Shown: positions 23,693-35,000 of the stretch, one piece after another | Position numbering within the stretch: the first letter of the stretch is position 1 | How the letters are laid out: every line of letters begins with the position of its first letter | Notes under the pieces: model-generated | Databases searched by the model: none | What the model saw: the letters and a program-made list of their open reading frames with translations, nothing else | What the model was told of the DNA's origin: nothing | Source of the DNA: Campylorhamphus procurvoides | Taxonomy: Eukaryota; Chordata; Aves; Passeriformes; Dendrocolaptidae | DNA: 64,000 nucleotides | NCBI GenBank assembly: GCA_013396655.1 | Contig: WBMV01002763.1 | Span: forward strand, 642,021 to 706,020 | Direction: 5' to 3' | Made by a program: the position numbers and the translations under genes

Positions 23693-26322
23693 AAGTCCAG
23701 CACTGCCACCATCCCTCTGGAAGAGGTTTTGTTGGTGGGAATTCCATGGCTCCTCTCTAGCTGTGGCTTTCTGTGATGATCCATGGCCATTGCTCCCATG
23801 CCAAGCAATGCAATACTGTAAGAACAGACCCACAGGGTGAAATATTCAGTCCACAATGTTTATGTTTTAAGTATTGTCATGCTGGGGTAACACTGTCCCG
23901 CAAATACAAGGTGCAGCAGCTGCCCCAAAGCCAGCCCATGATGGGAATGAACATGTGCCACGTGGACACAGCTCCCTCCAAAACACATGGTTATCCAAAC
24001 TGGTCATGCAACCTCTGTGGGCCCGACCTGAGAGGATAAGCTGATACTATCCATGGATTATGAAGCTTCCCATCATGTGGCAATACTCAAATGATGTAAA
24101 AAGTCTGCCTTTTGATTCTGTGAAGAGTGGCTGAGTTCCACACTGGTGATCTGAGAGGAAGACATGAATTTTAGTGCTGAGTTTTATGCTGCAAGATGAT
24201 TTGCAATAAAACCACTTCAAAGAAGAAACAGCTTTAAAATACGTCTTAACTTAAGCTCTCTTTCCTTCTCCCCAGACTTAATGCAGTTTTATTTACTTTT
24301 TAGATAGGGATTCACTTATAGGATAGTACTGGATGGTTGCCTCAGCCAGGGTCTGTTGAAACTGTATTTGCTTACTGCATAGGGCATGTTATGAGGTTTA
24401 AGACATCATTTAAAGGCAGAAAAATCAACTACAGTCACTGATATTTTCAGCTGTATGGTCCTAATTTCCTCCGATTCAGGGATAAAAAATTCAGAGGGAG
24501 AAAATGCTGTAAGAGCAGAGTCATTTATACATTTTAGAACAGCAAATGTGAGCTAGAAAACAGACCCTTCCCCGCAAGTGCTTTGGGTGCAGGCAAAGCA
24601 AATACAAGTCAAATATGAATTTTTCCTACAGAAAATGCATAGATGAAAAGGAAAAAGACACAGATCCTCCTCTTCCTCACCCTACTCAGACCCTACCCAG
24701 GTATCACTCCTCTCCTTCATGGGAATGGCTCAATTCTCTTTCTGGCACCCCTGTCTCCTCCCTGTGTAGCTTGAATTGACTGCAGCTGGGGCTGCTGGCA
24801 CATACCAATTTGCTTCCCATTAAAATCAGACTTTATTTCGCCTGAGACACTGTGGGAAACACACACAGGGGCCTGTGGGAGTAGAGTCAAACTCCAGAAA
24901 AAGAAATGAAAACAGCCTCATAGTTATTTATAGGGAAGATCCCGGTGAGTCTGGAGTCATGAGTTGGATTAATCACTTGTATTTTTGTTTTCACATCTTT
25001 GCCTAATTTCCCATTTCCTCGTGTCCAGTTATGTACATCTGTGACAGATGGCAAAGTGGTTTGATTTATCCTTGTACAATTTACCCTGTCAGCACATGCA
25101 CATTTGACAGGCTGTTTAACCCCTGAGAGGGTGGGCAGTGCAGAAGAGGGCTGCCATTCCTTCCCTGATGCCAGCTGAACATATCCAGGCTGGAGAAATA
25201 GGATGGAAATATAAACTGCAGGTTGAAAGACCACTAGGAAATAGGATCTTTCTGGAAGGGATCCAAAGTTACCTTTGCAGGTGGTGGGAGAAGGAAGACA
25301 CCCAAGTGGACAGGTTTTCAAAGCAGGGAAGAAACAAAACAAAACTGGAAATAAGTCCTGAGAAAGTTACATATTGTGGAAGAACATAAGGAACAGTTTT
25401 GCACATGTCATATCTGATCTTCTGGTGCCAAGCTGTGCCAGCACCATGTGAGGCAAAGATGGGACTTATCTTTTATCACCCTGAGAACCCTGAGAAGACA
25501 AACCCCAGAGCCACAGTCAGCTCAGTCTCCTATATTCTTCTCTGATCAAAAGGCATCTTATTCCCAGGTGTATCAAGAGCAGTGTCAGTTAATGTCCAGG
25601 GAATTTGCAGCATTTCCATGGCAGCCAGAGACATGAGATAGAATAATTTAGAAGACAAATGGAATAGGAAACACAAGACTGAGAAAATACCCTACTACAG
25701 GAAAAAAGAGCCTGGTCTGCAGGGGTGACTCATAACAACACAAAAAGTCTCAGGGGATTCAAAATGATGAAAGGGAAATTCACAAACACACCTGCACACA
25801 TGCCATGTGTAGATATGCTTCTTCTTGTTAAAATATATATTCATTTACTGTTGTATAGTCTATGGATGAAACATTGGCAAGCCTGGATGGATCCATCCCC
25901 ATATTCTATCAATTTCTCTCAAATATTGATCCCCTCTTGCTGTGGAAAACACTCCAAGAATTGTTGATACTTGTAAAATCTTAACAGTGCCAAGGCTGCC
26001 CCAGAACCAACAGGTGGAAGAAATGGGCTTATTCCTCTAAAAGGTGAGCTTTTATGTTAAAATAATTCTTCCTGCAGAAAAGAAAAATCACGAGGATTGT
26101 CAGGAGCCTGTATAACTTCCAAAACTTTGATATTACAATCTGTGCTAGTACATACTCATAGGAACTCTTAAATATTTCAGATTATTTGCCTTATGCTTCT
26201 TCTTGTCAAAGTGGTTGTGCACCACTAAGCTTTCAGTAAAAGCAGAATTTCTTTTATCATGAGGTTTTTTTAACATGTTCACTTTGAGTTTAGAAATCTT
26301 TAAATGCAATCAGCACAGAATC

Positions 26323-26343
26323 CTTTTTTTTTCTTTTTTTTTT
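26323..26343. repeat. T-rich tract
   Basis: About 20 T interrupted by a single C. Neither flank belongs to a recognised retroelement, so there is no sign that this is a poly-A tail. Confidence 0.8.
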
Positions 26344-28335
26344 ACCAAGGCTTTCTTATCACTAATCCTTCTTTGTATTCTTCTTTATTGTAATGGTTAT
26401 TCTTCTTTATCATAATACATATCATATGTACCTCAAAAGAACTGCCTGGTGAAGGCTTGGCTGCCACTCGCTGTGATTGTGTTCAGGGCAGGAATGGTTA
26501 GCATGAAAAACTCCATTCAGGGTAGAAAATAAATAAATTCCCACATGCATTTCAGTGCCTGGCAGAAATCATCTTTCCATTTACAACTGAATGACCTGAA
26601 TTACCTTTTTACATATACAGATGAACCAAGACTCTGCAGGTAATCAAAAGACCATTGCACAATTGCAGATGCTGATCTCTGAAGTAGAATAGTAAGAAGT
26701 GCAGAATTGTGTTTAGTGGAAAAAAATCGGGTTTCAAAATGTATTTTCCAGTCTGCTGCAGAACAGAACAGAAGTTTTACAAATGTGTTTTCATTTACAA
26801 ATACAAAACAGCCCCTTGCCTTCCCTAGAATACATGGACACTGGTGTCTGGAGCCCTGCTCTGAGGAGGCTGGGTTCAAATTCCTCTCCTTGTTTGTTCG
26901 AGTGGGATAGGAGGAAGTAATCCTGGGCATTCACCTTCTCACAGTCTCCTGTATTTTTCTGTTATTACTCTATGTTGGGTATTTGCTTGGAGAAAATTAA
27001 GAAAAATTGCATTTGAGTGGGATATTTTCTCACTAGATAAATGCACTCCTGGGTAAACTTTCCATTTGGACAAATGATTTTGAGTCTTGTGTACATCTGA
27101 GTGTGAAGGTGCCCCTGTCCCTACCCCTGAGCACACACTCTGCTCCCTGGTACCCCCAGGTGTCCCTTTGGGCTTCTGCTGGCACAGAGGCACATCCTTC
27201 TTCAACCTGAGGCACCACCAGGGCAAACCCCTCTCACCCTCCCTTGCAAGGCTCACAAACCTCCACTGTGCTTTCCTCAGATGTGTCTCTGAACCTGAGA
27301 AACCCTCATTAAAATTTCAGGTGCCCACCACCTAATTGTTGTCACCTGAAAATCCCCCAGCCAGCTCCACTCTGACAATCATGTAATGCAAAATGCATAT
27401 TTATCCTCTTTCTTTAATAACATTTTATTATGGCATATTGACTCCCATCATCAGGCCACATTCTGGAACTGATGAGATTGTAGCTGTTTGGGGCATGCAT
27501 CACCTAAATTTTATAGAGTGCCTTCTACTCTTGATTTTCAATTGCCACAACCCACCAAAGATGTGCTGTTTCACAGCTTGGGGCTCTAAGTCACAGGAGA
27601 TAAAGTGCATATTGGAAGAGTAAATTGAGTTTTTTACTTCAAATTGAAGGAAAGCCATAGTTGGGGTAGAGAAGAAATAATAAATCTGCTTTCTGGAACA
27701 AATAGTAGCTCTCATGGTTTCCAGCAATAAAAGCAGGAAGAAAGGCCTAAAGACATGAACATTTAAACAAACAAGTTGAAGATCTCAAAGAAGAAATGAC
27801 AGTAGGAACTCTGAAAACTGCTGCCAGCTTTCCAGAAAGAAACAAACAAAACAACAAACTTTTGTTTGCTTGAGTTGTTTTTGCACAGGAAGGAGGTAGG
27901 GAGAGAGAAAGCATTTTAAATAAGGGCTTCCCAACCACCTGGGTTGTGGTAGGAGACTATGCTTTCAGATTAGTTGCATGCAGAGAAATAGTTATTTTTA
28001 AAATGTTTTAAAGGAGAAACTTGAAAAATAAACAGGGGGCAGAAAGGCAGAGAGTAATAATAACATAAGAGCAGAAACAAGTCACTGGTAGATGTTTCCC
28101 CACCACGAGAAAAGTTCAGGCAGAGGATGTTGCCCAAATCTCCAGTTCATGCTTTCTGTGCTAGTTGGTGTGCAGGGTCTCCCCTGCAGCCTTGGGTGTT
28201 TCTGCATTTCTCTGCTGGGCTGAGGCAGAGGAGCTTTGGTGCCTGGAGTCTGTGCTTGGTAACCCACAGTGTTGTCTCCTTTCTCCATCCTCCTGTGAGA
28301 GCCAAAATCTCACATGTAACCTCCTCTTGGGATGT

Positions 28336-28470
28336 GTCATGGAATAGTGTGGGGAGGGAGGACCTTAAAGAGCATCTCATTCCACCCCCTGCCATGGGCA
28401 GGGACACCTTCCACCAGCCCAGGTTGCTCCAAGCCCCGTCCAACCTGGCCTGGAACACTTCTAGGATGAG
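28336..28470 (-). mobile_element. CR1 LINE fragment, 3' end, antisense
   Basis: Opens 'tcatggaatagtgtggggag', then 'accttaaagagcatctcatt', 'ccctgccatgggcagggaca' and 'ccaagccccgtccaacctgg'. It stops after 'aacacttctaggatgag'. It is 135 bp, truncated before the 'cagccacagcttctctg' segment. Confidence 0.92.
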
Positions 28471-29235
28471 GTAGATCTGCCTTCCTCAGTTAATGCTTGA
28501 GGAAGGGAAGTCTGACCATTTTGCAGCCTCTCATTTTGCTTCTCTTTCCATTTTTTGATTCATTTATGACCCTTTGGCAAGTTTATGCCAAACCTTAATC
28601 CATCAGAAGTTCAACAGAGACATCTCTATAGAGACAGGGCCTGCAGCAAAACTGAAAACACACCATAAATATATTATTTAGTTTTCACATCTAATGTATT
28701 CTCTTAAAATCCCTGCACTTGATTTGGAAGCTGAGCAAAATGGACCAGACTACAGTGTAATATTTCATTAACTCTGGGGGGGTGACACCACTCCTTTGAT
28801 GTGCTGTGTTATTTCATTCTTAGCTACAGACTCCACCGAGATGTGAGTCAGATGCCAGCATTCATTCTAGAAAAAACACTACTAATGTTAAGAATTGACT
28901 TTGCCATTTAATTATTAATTGTGCTTTAATTGGCTGTCATACATTCATTTGCCCTTTTATCTACAACAATGATTCTTTGGGATTGTTATGACTGCCTGCA
29001 AGAATGAGTAATGACTGACTTCAATGCAAAGATGTAAGGATAGTGTTCCTGATACAGCTGAGGTGACTGAAAGAAGTGGAGTTGTGGGAGGATGGAGAAG
29101 TCACAGATTTCCAGCATTTCAAAGCATGATTATTTCACACCAGAGAAGAATTAGACCAGCTAGTCAGAATAGTGACTGAGATCTACACAACCATCTATTC
29201 TTGTAAGTGAAAATTCATATAAAATAATTAATCTG
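28471..29235. other. Non-coding DNA, AT-rich
   Basis: No gene or repeat recognised. Around 28,905-28,950 there is a cluster of homeodomain-type TAAT/ATTA cores within 'tttaattattaattg'. Another follows at 'gctttaattgg'. Confidence 0.5.
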
Positions 29236-29573
29236 GCCTTTCAGTACCTAAAAGGGCTACAAGAGAGCTGGAGAGGGAGCTTGGATAAGGGCATGGAGTG
29301 ACAGGACAAAGAGGGTAAATTTTAAACTGAAAGAGGACAGGTTTAGATTAGATCTTAGAAAGAAATTGTTCCCTGGGAGGGTGGTGAGGCCCTGGCACAG
29401 GTTGGGCAGAGAAGCTGTGGCTGCCCCATCTCTGGAAGTGTCCAAGGCCATGTTGGATGAGTTTTGGAGCACCCTGGGCTGGTGGAAGGTGTCCCTGCCC
29501 ATGGGACTGGATGACCTTCAAGGTCCCTTCCAAGCCAGATAATTCCATCATTCTATGACTCCTATGATTGTCT
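29236..29573 (+). mobile_element. CR1 LINE fragment, 3' region, sense
   Basis: Begins 'cctttcagtacctaaaaggg' and includes 'agagctggagagggagcttg', 'taaactgaaagaggacaggt', 'ggttgggcagagaagctgtg' and 'gctggtggaaggtgtccctg'. It ends 'cattctatgactcctatgat' with the expected short terminal repeats. At 338 bp it keeps more of the 3' untranslated region than most copies here. A small gap removes part of the 'gccatggcaggggg' segment. Confidence 0.93.
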
Positions 29574-31187
29574 GATAAAGGAAATAAATAAAAAAAAAAG
29601 TAAATTAAGACTAAAGAGCTAAAAGGTACTGCCTGTAGAACAGGTGGGTCAGGTTAGCTGGCAGCTCAGGTGAGCTGGGAGGTTGCTGTGCTGAGTTGAA
29701 CTCTCAGGCCGACCCATAAATCTCATCTGGCTTAATGCAAAGTGATACCAACACCCAGCAGAAATCTGGCAGCTAATGCTTTATGAAAGCTGCATATTTT
29801 CTGAGTGTGTGGCCATGGCACACTGGAGTTACCAAGAACTCTTCTGAGAGCAGTCCTGGACGAGGTTCTGTGCTAGGAGTCCAGTCTCCCCACTGTGACC
29901 TGGCAGCAGATTCACAAGCCCAGCAAAGTCTCCCATCCATTCCTGTCACTCCTGGGCATCAGAAGACACAAACTCCTCCACAGAACATCCTGCAATGAGC
30001 ACAGACACTTGCACAAAATGCCAGAAGTCAGAGAACTGTATGGAGGTTCATAAAAATGGATATTTTTAGCTCTAATGTATAGCTATATATATATATATAT
30101 CCTCTGTAAAAGAATGTTTTGTCTCTGATTTCTCCTTTAGGTTTTCCACTGGAAAATGCATGTTATGAACACAATGTGTCCCAGGCCAGCACAAGAACCA
30201 GCTGCTGACTTCTGGATGAGCAAGTTGGCAGCAGATTTGATCCAGGTCAGTAGTCAGAGCAAAAACATCCAATTGCATTACATAACTTGGCAAACTCCTT
30301 CCTTTTCTAGCCTTCTGCATATTCAATGTACCTTACTGCCTGTACTTGAAAGCACAGGCTTTGAGGGAAGATTTAGCTTTAGCTTTGGGTTTTCTCCATC
30401 CTGCTCTGAAATAACCTCACCTCCCACCCCCATGCCCTACACACTTGCTTGAAAGGGGATCTTTTTGTACACCACAGGCTTTTTGCTCTCATGGATCCGA
30501 GAAAGCTGAGGGCAGGATGATACCTGGATCCCTTTACAAGGAGGCAACTTCCCTCGCTCCTGCTGCTGCAAACATTGCTCTCCATCTCCAAGGAAACAGG
30601 CAGAGAGAATCACTTTGGTTCCCAGCTGCTTCCAGAGATTCCCAGGAAGGATGGGGGTCCCCCTCTCTAAGGCAACAGACTAGGATTTTTATATTCTTTC
30701 ACTGCTGTTGCTCCCAAGCTGTTTTGTGACCTTGGGGTGAGTCATTTCCCCTCTCCCTTTCGGGCATTTCTAATTTTTAACTCATTCAAGAGACCAGCTT
30801 TCTGCCTTTTTTTGTTTGTTTTGTTGTCGGGTTTTTGTTGTTAGTGGTGTGTTTTTTGGTATAGTTTTCTTTTTCTTTTTTTAAATCTTATATTACATTT
30901 AAAAAAAAATCAAACCACTGAGATTTTATGGCATTTTGGAGTTCTGCTGCTGCTGCTCCTTGCAAAGTGAAGAAGATAAAATAATAAGTGCTCTAATGTC
31001 TGTCATGGGCATCTTCAAAAAGCATCCCTGAGGGAATGAACAGATCTAAATATCAGAAAGAATGAAACTCCATCCTGCTACAGGATTCCTCTTTCTTGCA
31101 ACAACCAGTAGTGGAAAAGTTCTCAATTTTTTTGTGCATCTGTGTGTGTTGGGCTTGGGGAAGGATTGTTTAAAAATAAACCTTTAA
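29574..31187. other. Non-coding DNA, 1.6 kb
   Basis: No supported gene. It holds a (TA)9-like run at 30,083-30,100, a T-rich stretch at 30,800-30,900 followed by an A run, and a short (CTG)n at 30,944-30,957. Open frames of up to 98 codons are unremarkable. Confidence 0.55.
30083..30100. repeat. (TA)n microsatellite
   Basis: Uninterrupted alternating TA of about 18 bp, starting after 'gtatagc'. Confidence 0.85.
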
Positions 31188-31275
31188 CCATAGAATTCCA
31201 GAATGGTTAGAGTAGAATGGACCTTAAATATCACCTCATTCCAACACCCTGCCATGGGCAGGGACACCTTCTGAC
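31188..31275 (-). mobile_element. Short CR1 LINE 3' fragment, antisense
   Basis: 'catagaattccagaatggtt' is followed by 'atggaccttaaatatcacct' and 'ccctgccatgggcagggaca'. It stops after 'ccttctgactc'. Only the terminal 88 bp or so survive. Confidence 0.88.
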
Positions 31276-31849
31276 TCTAAACAAGAGAGTCAGCCCCACA
31301 CAGGAAAGCCTTGGAATTTTTCCTCCCCAGACATCTCACCCTGTGTGTTAGGCAGCCCTGCCTGGCTCCCTGCCATGCCCTCAAATAAACAGCACTCATT
31401 GTTTTCACACCTCGCAGCATTGAGAGGCTCCTCTCCTGGCAATGGCAGAGCAAGGAATTTATGCTGAACCCTGCGGAACGACAGGGAGACAGAAAAAAAC
31501 CCACAGAAGCACAAATAAAGCAGCAGCAAGGAATCCCTTCCTGATGCTAATTTATCATTCCAGTCCCATGAGGAGAGCAGCAGATGTCAGACAGCCCAAA
31601 TCTATTTCTGGCTCGTGGTCTCTCACCTTTTAAAACCTTGATTCTCCACACGGAAGGTGGAGATGATCCTCAGATCAAGGGGATGCAAAGAGAATTAATT
31701 AGTGATTCAAAGGTGCTGGCAAGGCTGACAAATATATGCAGTAATGAAAAAATAAATACAAACTTGGCAACATTTCAGGGGGATAAGGAATTCATCAGGT
31801 GAAATTCTCAGCATATGTGGGGGTGCCTCTTCTGATTTCCCCTTTGTAG
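31276..31849. other. Non-coding DNA between two CR1 copies
   Basis: Mixed composition. Open frames of 63-79 codons without features. No repeat recognised. Confidence 0.5.
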
Positions 31850-32062
31850 AGTCATAGAATCATTAAGATTGGAAAAGACCTCTAAGCTCGAGTCCAACCA
31901 TTCCCCCAGCACTGCCAAGGCCACCACTACCCCATGTCCCCGAAGTGCCACATCCATGAGGCTTTTAAATCCCTCCAGGGGTGGTGACTCCTCCACTGCC
32001 CATTGCAATGCTGGACCACCTCTTCCATGAAGAAATTTTCCTTACTGTCCACCCCTGGTGAA
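31850..32062 (-). mobile_element. CR1 LINE fragment, second 3'-end type, antisense
   Basis: 'gagtcatagaatcattaaga' is followed by 'ttggaaaagacctctaagct', 'cccagcactgccaaggccac', 'ccatgtccccgaagtgccac' and 'aatccctccaggggtggtga'. It continues through 'catgaagaaattttcctt'. This is the reverse complement of the subgroup seen at 4.8 and 9.8 kb. The right boundary is uncertain because the match fades after 'actgtccacccct'. Confidence 0.92.
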
Positions 32063-35000
32063 TTTCTGCTCCAGGGTGCATTGTATGTTTGGGAATCCAG
32101 TTCCACAAGTCCCCTCTAACTACAACTGCCTCAGTTTTTGGGCCCCTGCTGCCTTTACTGGGCTGTGAATATCTGCAGGCATCACTGATTCCAACAAAAT
32201 TTGTTGGCATCAAGCACCTTTGGAAACTGGCAGCCTTGCCAGTGTTTCACAGCATCCAGAGCCAGGAGTTTTCCTCTAGTTTTTTAATGATTCAGACAAG
32301 GAAACTCAGAAGTGATGCTTTTATGAGGCAGGAAAAAGAATCGAGTCCAAGCTCTCTGATTTAAACTCAGAATTATAGAATTGGAAGAATGACCTGAGCT
32401 GACTCAGAAAAATGTAGTTTTTAAAAAGTATTTCTAGGGAAACAGCACATTTTAGATTTTATTTAATGGAGAGACAGTGTATTTACATTACTAGTAGTAA
32501 TATTTTTCAGATGAAAATGAAGCCATGAATGCACATCCTTCTCTCCCTAAAATTCCCTCCATTCAATGCCCGTTTTACATAACCTAACATTTCTATACCA
32601 CTGATATCAGACTTTATTCTTTAGTAATTACTGGAAGTGCACACAGCCACTCAGCATTAGTGCTTTTTCATCTCTCTGAAGGACTGAAATCTCCCTGTCT
32701 AGGATAAGCTGCGTTCTTTGCCTTTGATTCATTGAAACTCCAAACGTTTTGCACTCAGAGCAAGCGCAATAATTTAAACAAAGTGCCTTTCCTCACCAAA
32801 GCCTCAAAGCCCCCAGTAATGACAGTGCCTGGAATGGGCAGTCTCAAACCATGGCAGCAGCTCCCAGTAACATCCTGTGGCCAGTCCCTTTTGCTTCATT
32901 ATCCTCCCTTTGCTTTATCCTTCCATCACCTCCTCGTGGGATGCTACAGGGACAGCTTGGCTGCATCTCACCCCCCAGCAGCTGGGAGCTGTTCATCCCC
33001 AGCAAACCCTCCACCCCACTTCAGCCTCGGAGTGCCTGGAGAGGTGGAGGATGGGAACTGACCATTCACATCCTGAGAAATGCAGTTGTACAAATGAATT
33101 TGAGTTTACATCAATTTATTTGCGGTTTCTCTTTATGGTGTGTCAAGGTTCCTCCGGGCTCAATATGTAATTTTTGTCACTTTTCTTCAGGCCAGATTTA
33201 GCTGCTCACATTCCCATCTCTGCATACTTTTGTGGCTGATTTTAAGGGTTGATTTCCCCACTAAAGCATGACAGGCTGTGAGGAAGAGGGGTTTGCTTCC
33301 TGCATCCCCGCATCACTCCTCAGTGGATGGGGAGCCCCAGGGGCAGCTCTGAGAGCCCCAGCCCTGCCTCTGCCAGCTGTAGATTTGCCAGCCTCAAACA
33401 GATTTGTAATAATCAGCAGTTCCCATTTTCCAGAGGGACACAGCTACATGTTTCTGGATCGTTGCTGGTTCTTTTTTTTTTCATCTGAAAGCTCTTCCAC
33501 TCACACACACAAAAAAGAGCCAGGGCAAAACCTCACACGCTTCAAGAGCTGCCTTTTTTCTCAGTTTCCCCTGAGTCTGCTCAGCATCCATCAGCCTGTT
33601 ATCACATCTGCCCAGCATGATGAGCCCTCTCTGAAAAAGAAGACCAAAACCAGATGAAATAAAGCACAGGAAAAAACCAAACCCATACAAAACACCAACA
33701 AAAAGCCCAGACTGACTCTCCCTCCCCAAAAGTGATGTTCCAAAATGTTAATGCAAAGGAAGCTTAGATATTCCAAAAGCTTTAAACCAGACTTGGTTTG
33801 TGTCCTTCTATATTTCCTAGTGGATATAACATCTTTGTTGAAAAATGGTTGGTTTAAAAAAAGTAAACTCTTCTGAGAACAATAAATAAATAAAAAAAAT
33901 ATTGACTTTTTGCAATGTGGCCTATATTTTCAGTGCAAATATTTTTAGTGCAAATACAAGGCTAATTTATTACAGCAAAATACATGGCACTGCAAACACA
34001 TAAGGATGTGAGAAGTCAAAAAAAGGGATGTATTTATTCTGCATAGCAAAATGGAAACCATTTCAATAGTTTTCCTGTGGTTTTACCTGTTACCCTTACA
34101 TGTGTCAAATAATTGTAACATACATATTCTGACACATTTTTGGAATTACAAAGCCTCATCAGGAGTCTGAGCTGCCAGGTTATGTAATGCAGGAATGGGA
34201 GGAATTGAGGTCTGACAAAATCTGAAGCTTATTAAGATTATCCAAACAAAACCAACACTTCTGAATTGCTAATTTTTAATAGTCCTGGGGTATACAAGGT
34301 GAAAGAAAAGGTGTATTAAAGAAGAAATAATAAACCCCCTATGGGAGCTGACAGAATGCAAGAGGCAAAATGAAATACTCTCTCTTCCAGGTATTTAAAG
34401 TCAGAAGCATTCGCTGGAGCTTGATGTGACTTGCAGATAAAAAGAAAATCTGTGAGTCTTCAATATGCACAGGAGAAGGGAAATCACAGCACAGCACAGG
34501 GATGGCATTGGAGCCCCTCCCACTGCAGGCATTGCAGCTGATTGCTCACTGCTGCCTGTGGCAGAGCCCACATCCCATACACAGGCCTGGGAGATGCTGG
34601 TGGTGAAGATTCCTGGTGGAGGTGATGGAGGGCAGGTCCTAATAGGGTCTATCCTAAAGGATAGAAGCCCAGAAAATCAGTGTAAAATAAAGAACACAGC
34701 TCACAAATTCATACAATTCATACAGTTATTGACTGCCTTAAAATGTCTCAAACATGCATGTCCTGGTACAGATCCACCTGTCCTGTAACAATTTTAACAT
34801 CTGTCTCTGATTTAAGCTGGAATAGAGTCAAGGAATGTTGAGGACCCCAGTTAATGAACACCTGCATTGGACACCCAAGGATAGACATGACTGTGATCTT
34901 TGCCTTAAAACATAGTGACTTGGTGAATGTCGCATTCATCCAAGAGATGTGAATGCTAAGCTAAAGTCCATCCTAAGTCTGAGAGCTTTCCTCTGCTCCA

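Larger units (their letters stand above)
22821..28335. other. Repeat-poor non-coding DNA, 5.5 kb
   Basis: No dispersed repeat recognised. It holds a 15-bp tandem duplication at 23,663, a T-rich run at 26,323-26,343 and a 151-codon minus-strand open frame at 24,887-25,342 that matches nothing I recognise. No supported gene. Confidence 0.55.

Noticed and set aside
26871..26890. tRNA B-box-like 'gggttcaaattcc'
   Set aside because: No A box at the right distance and no pairing acceptor stem was found around it.
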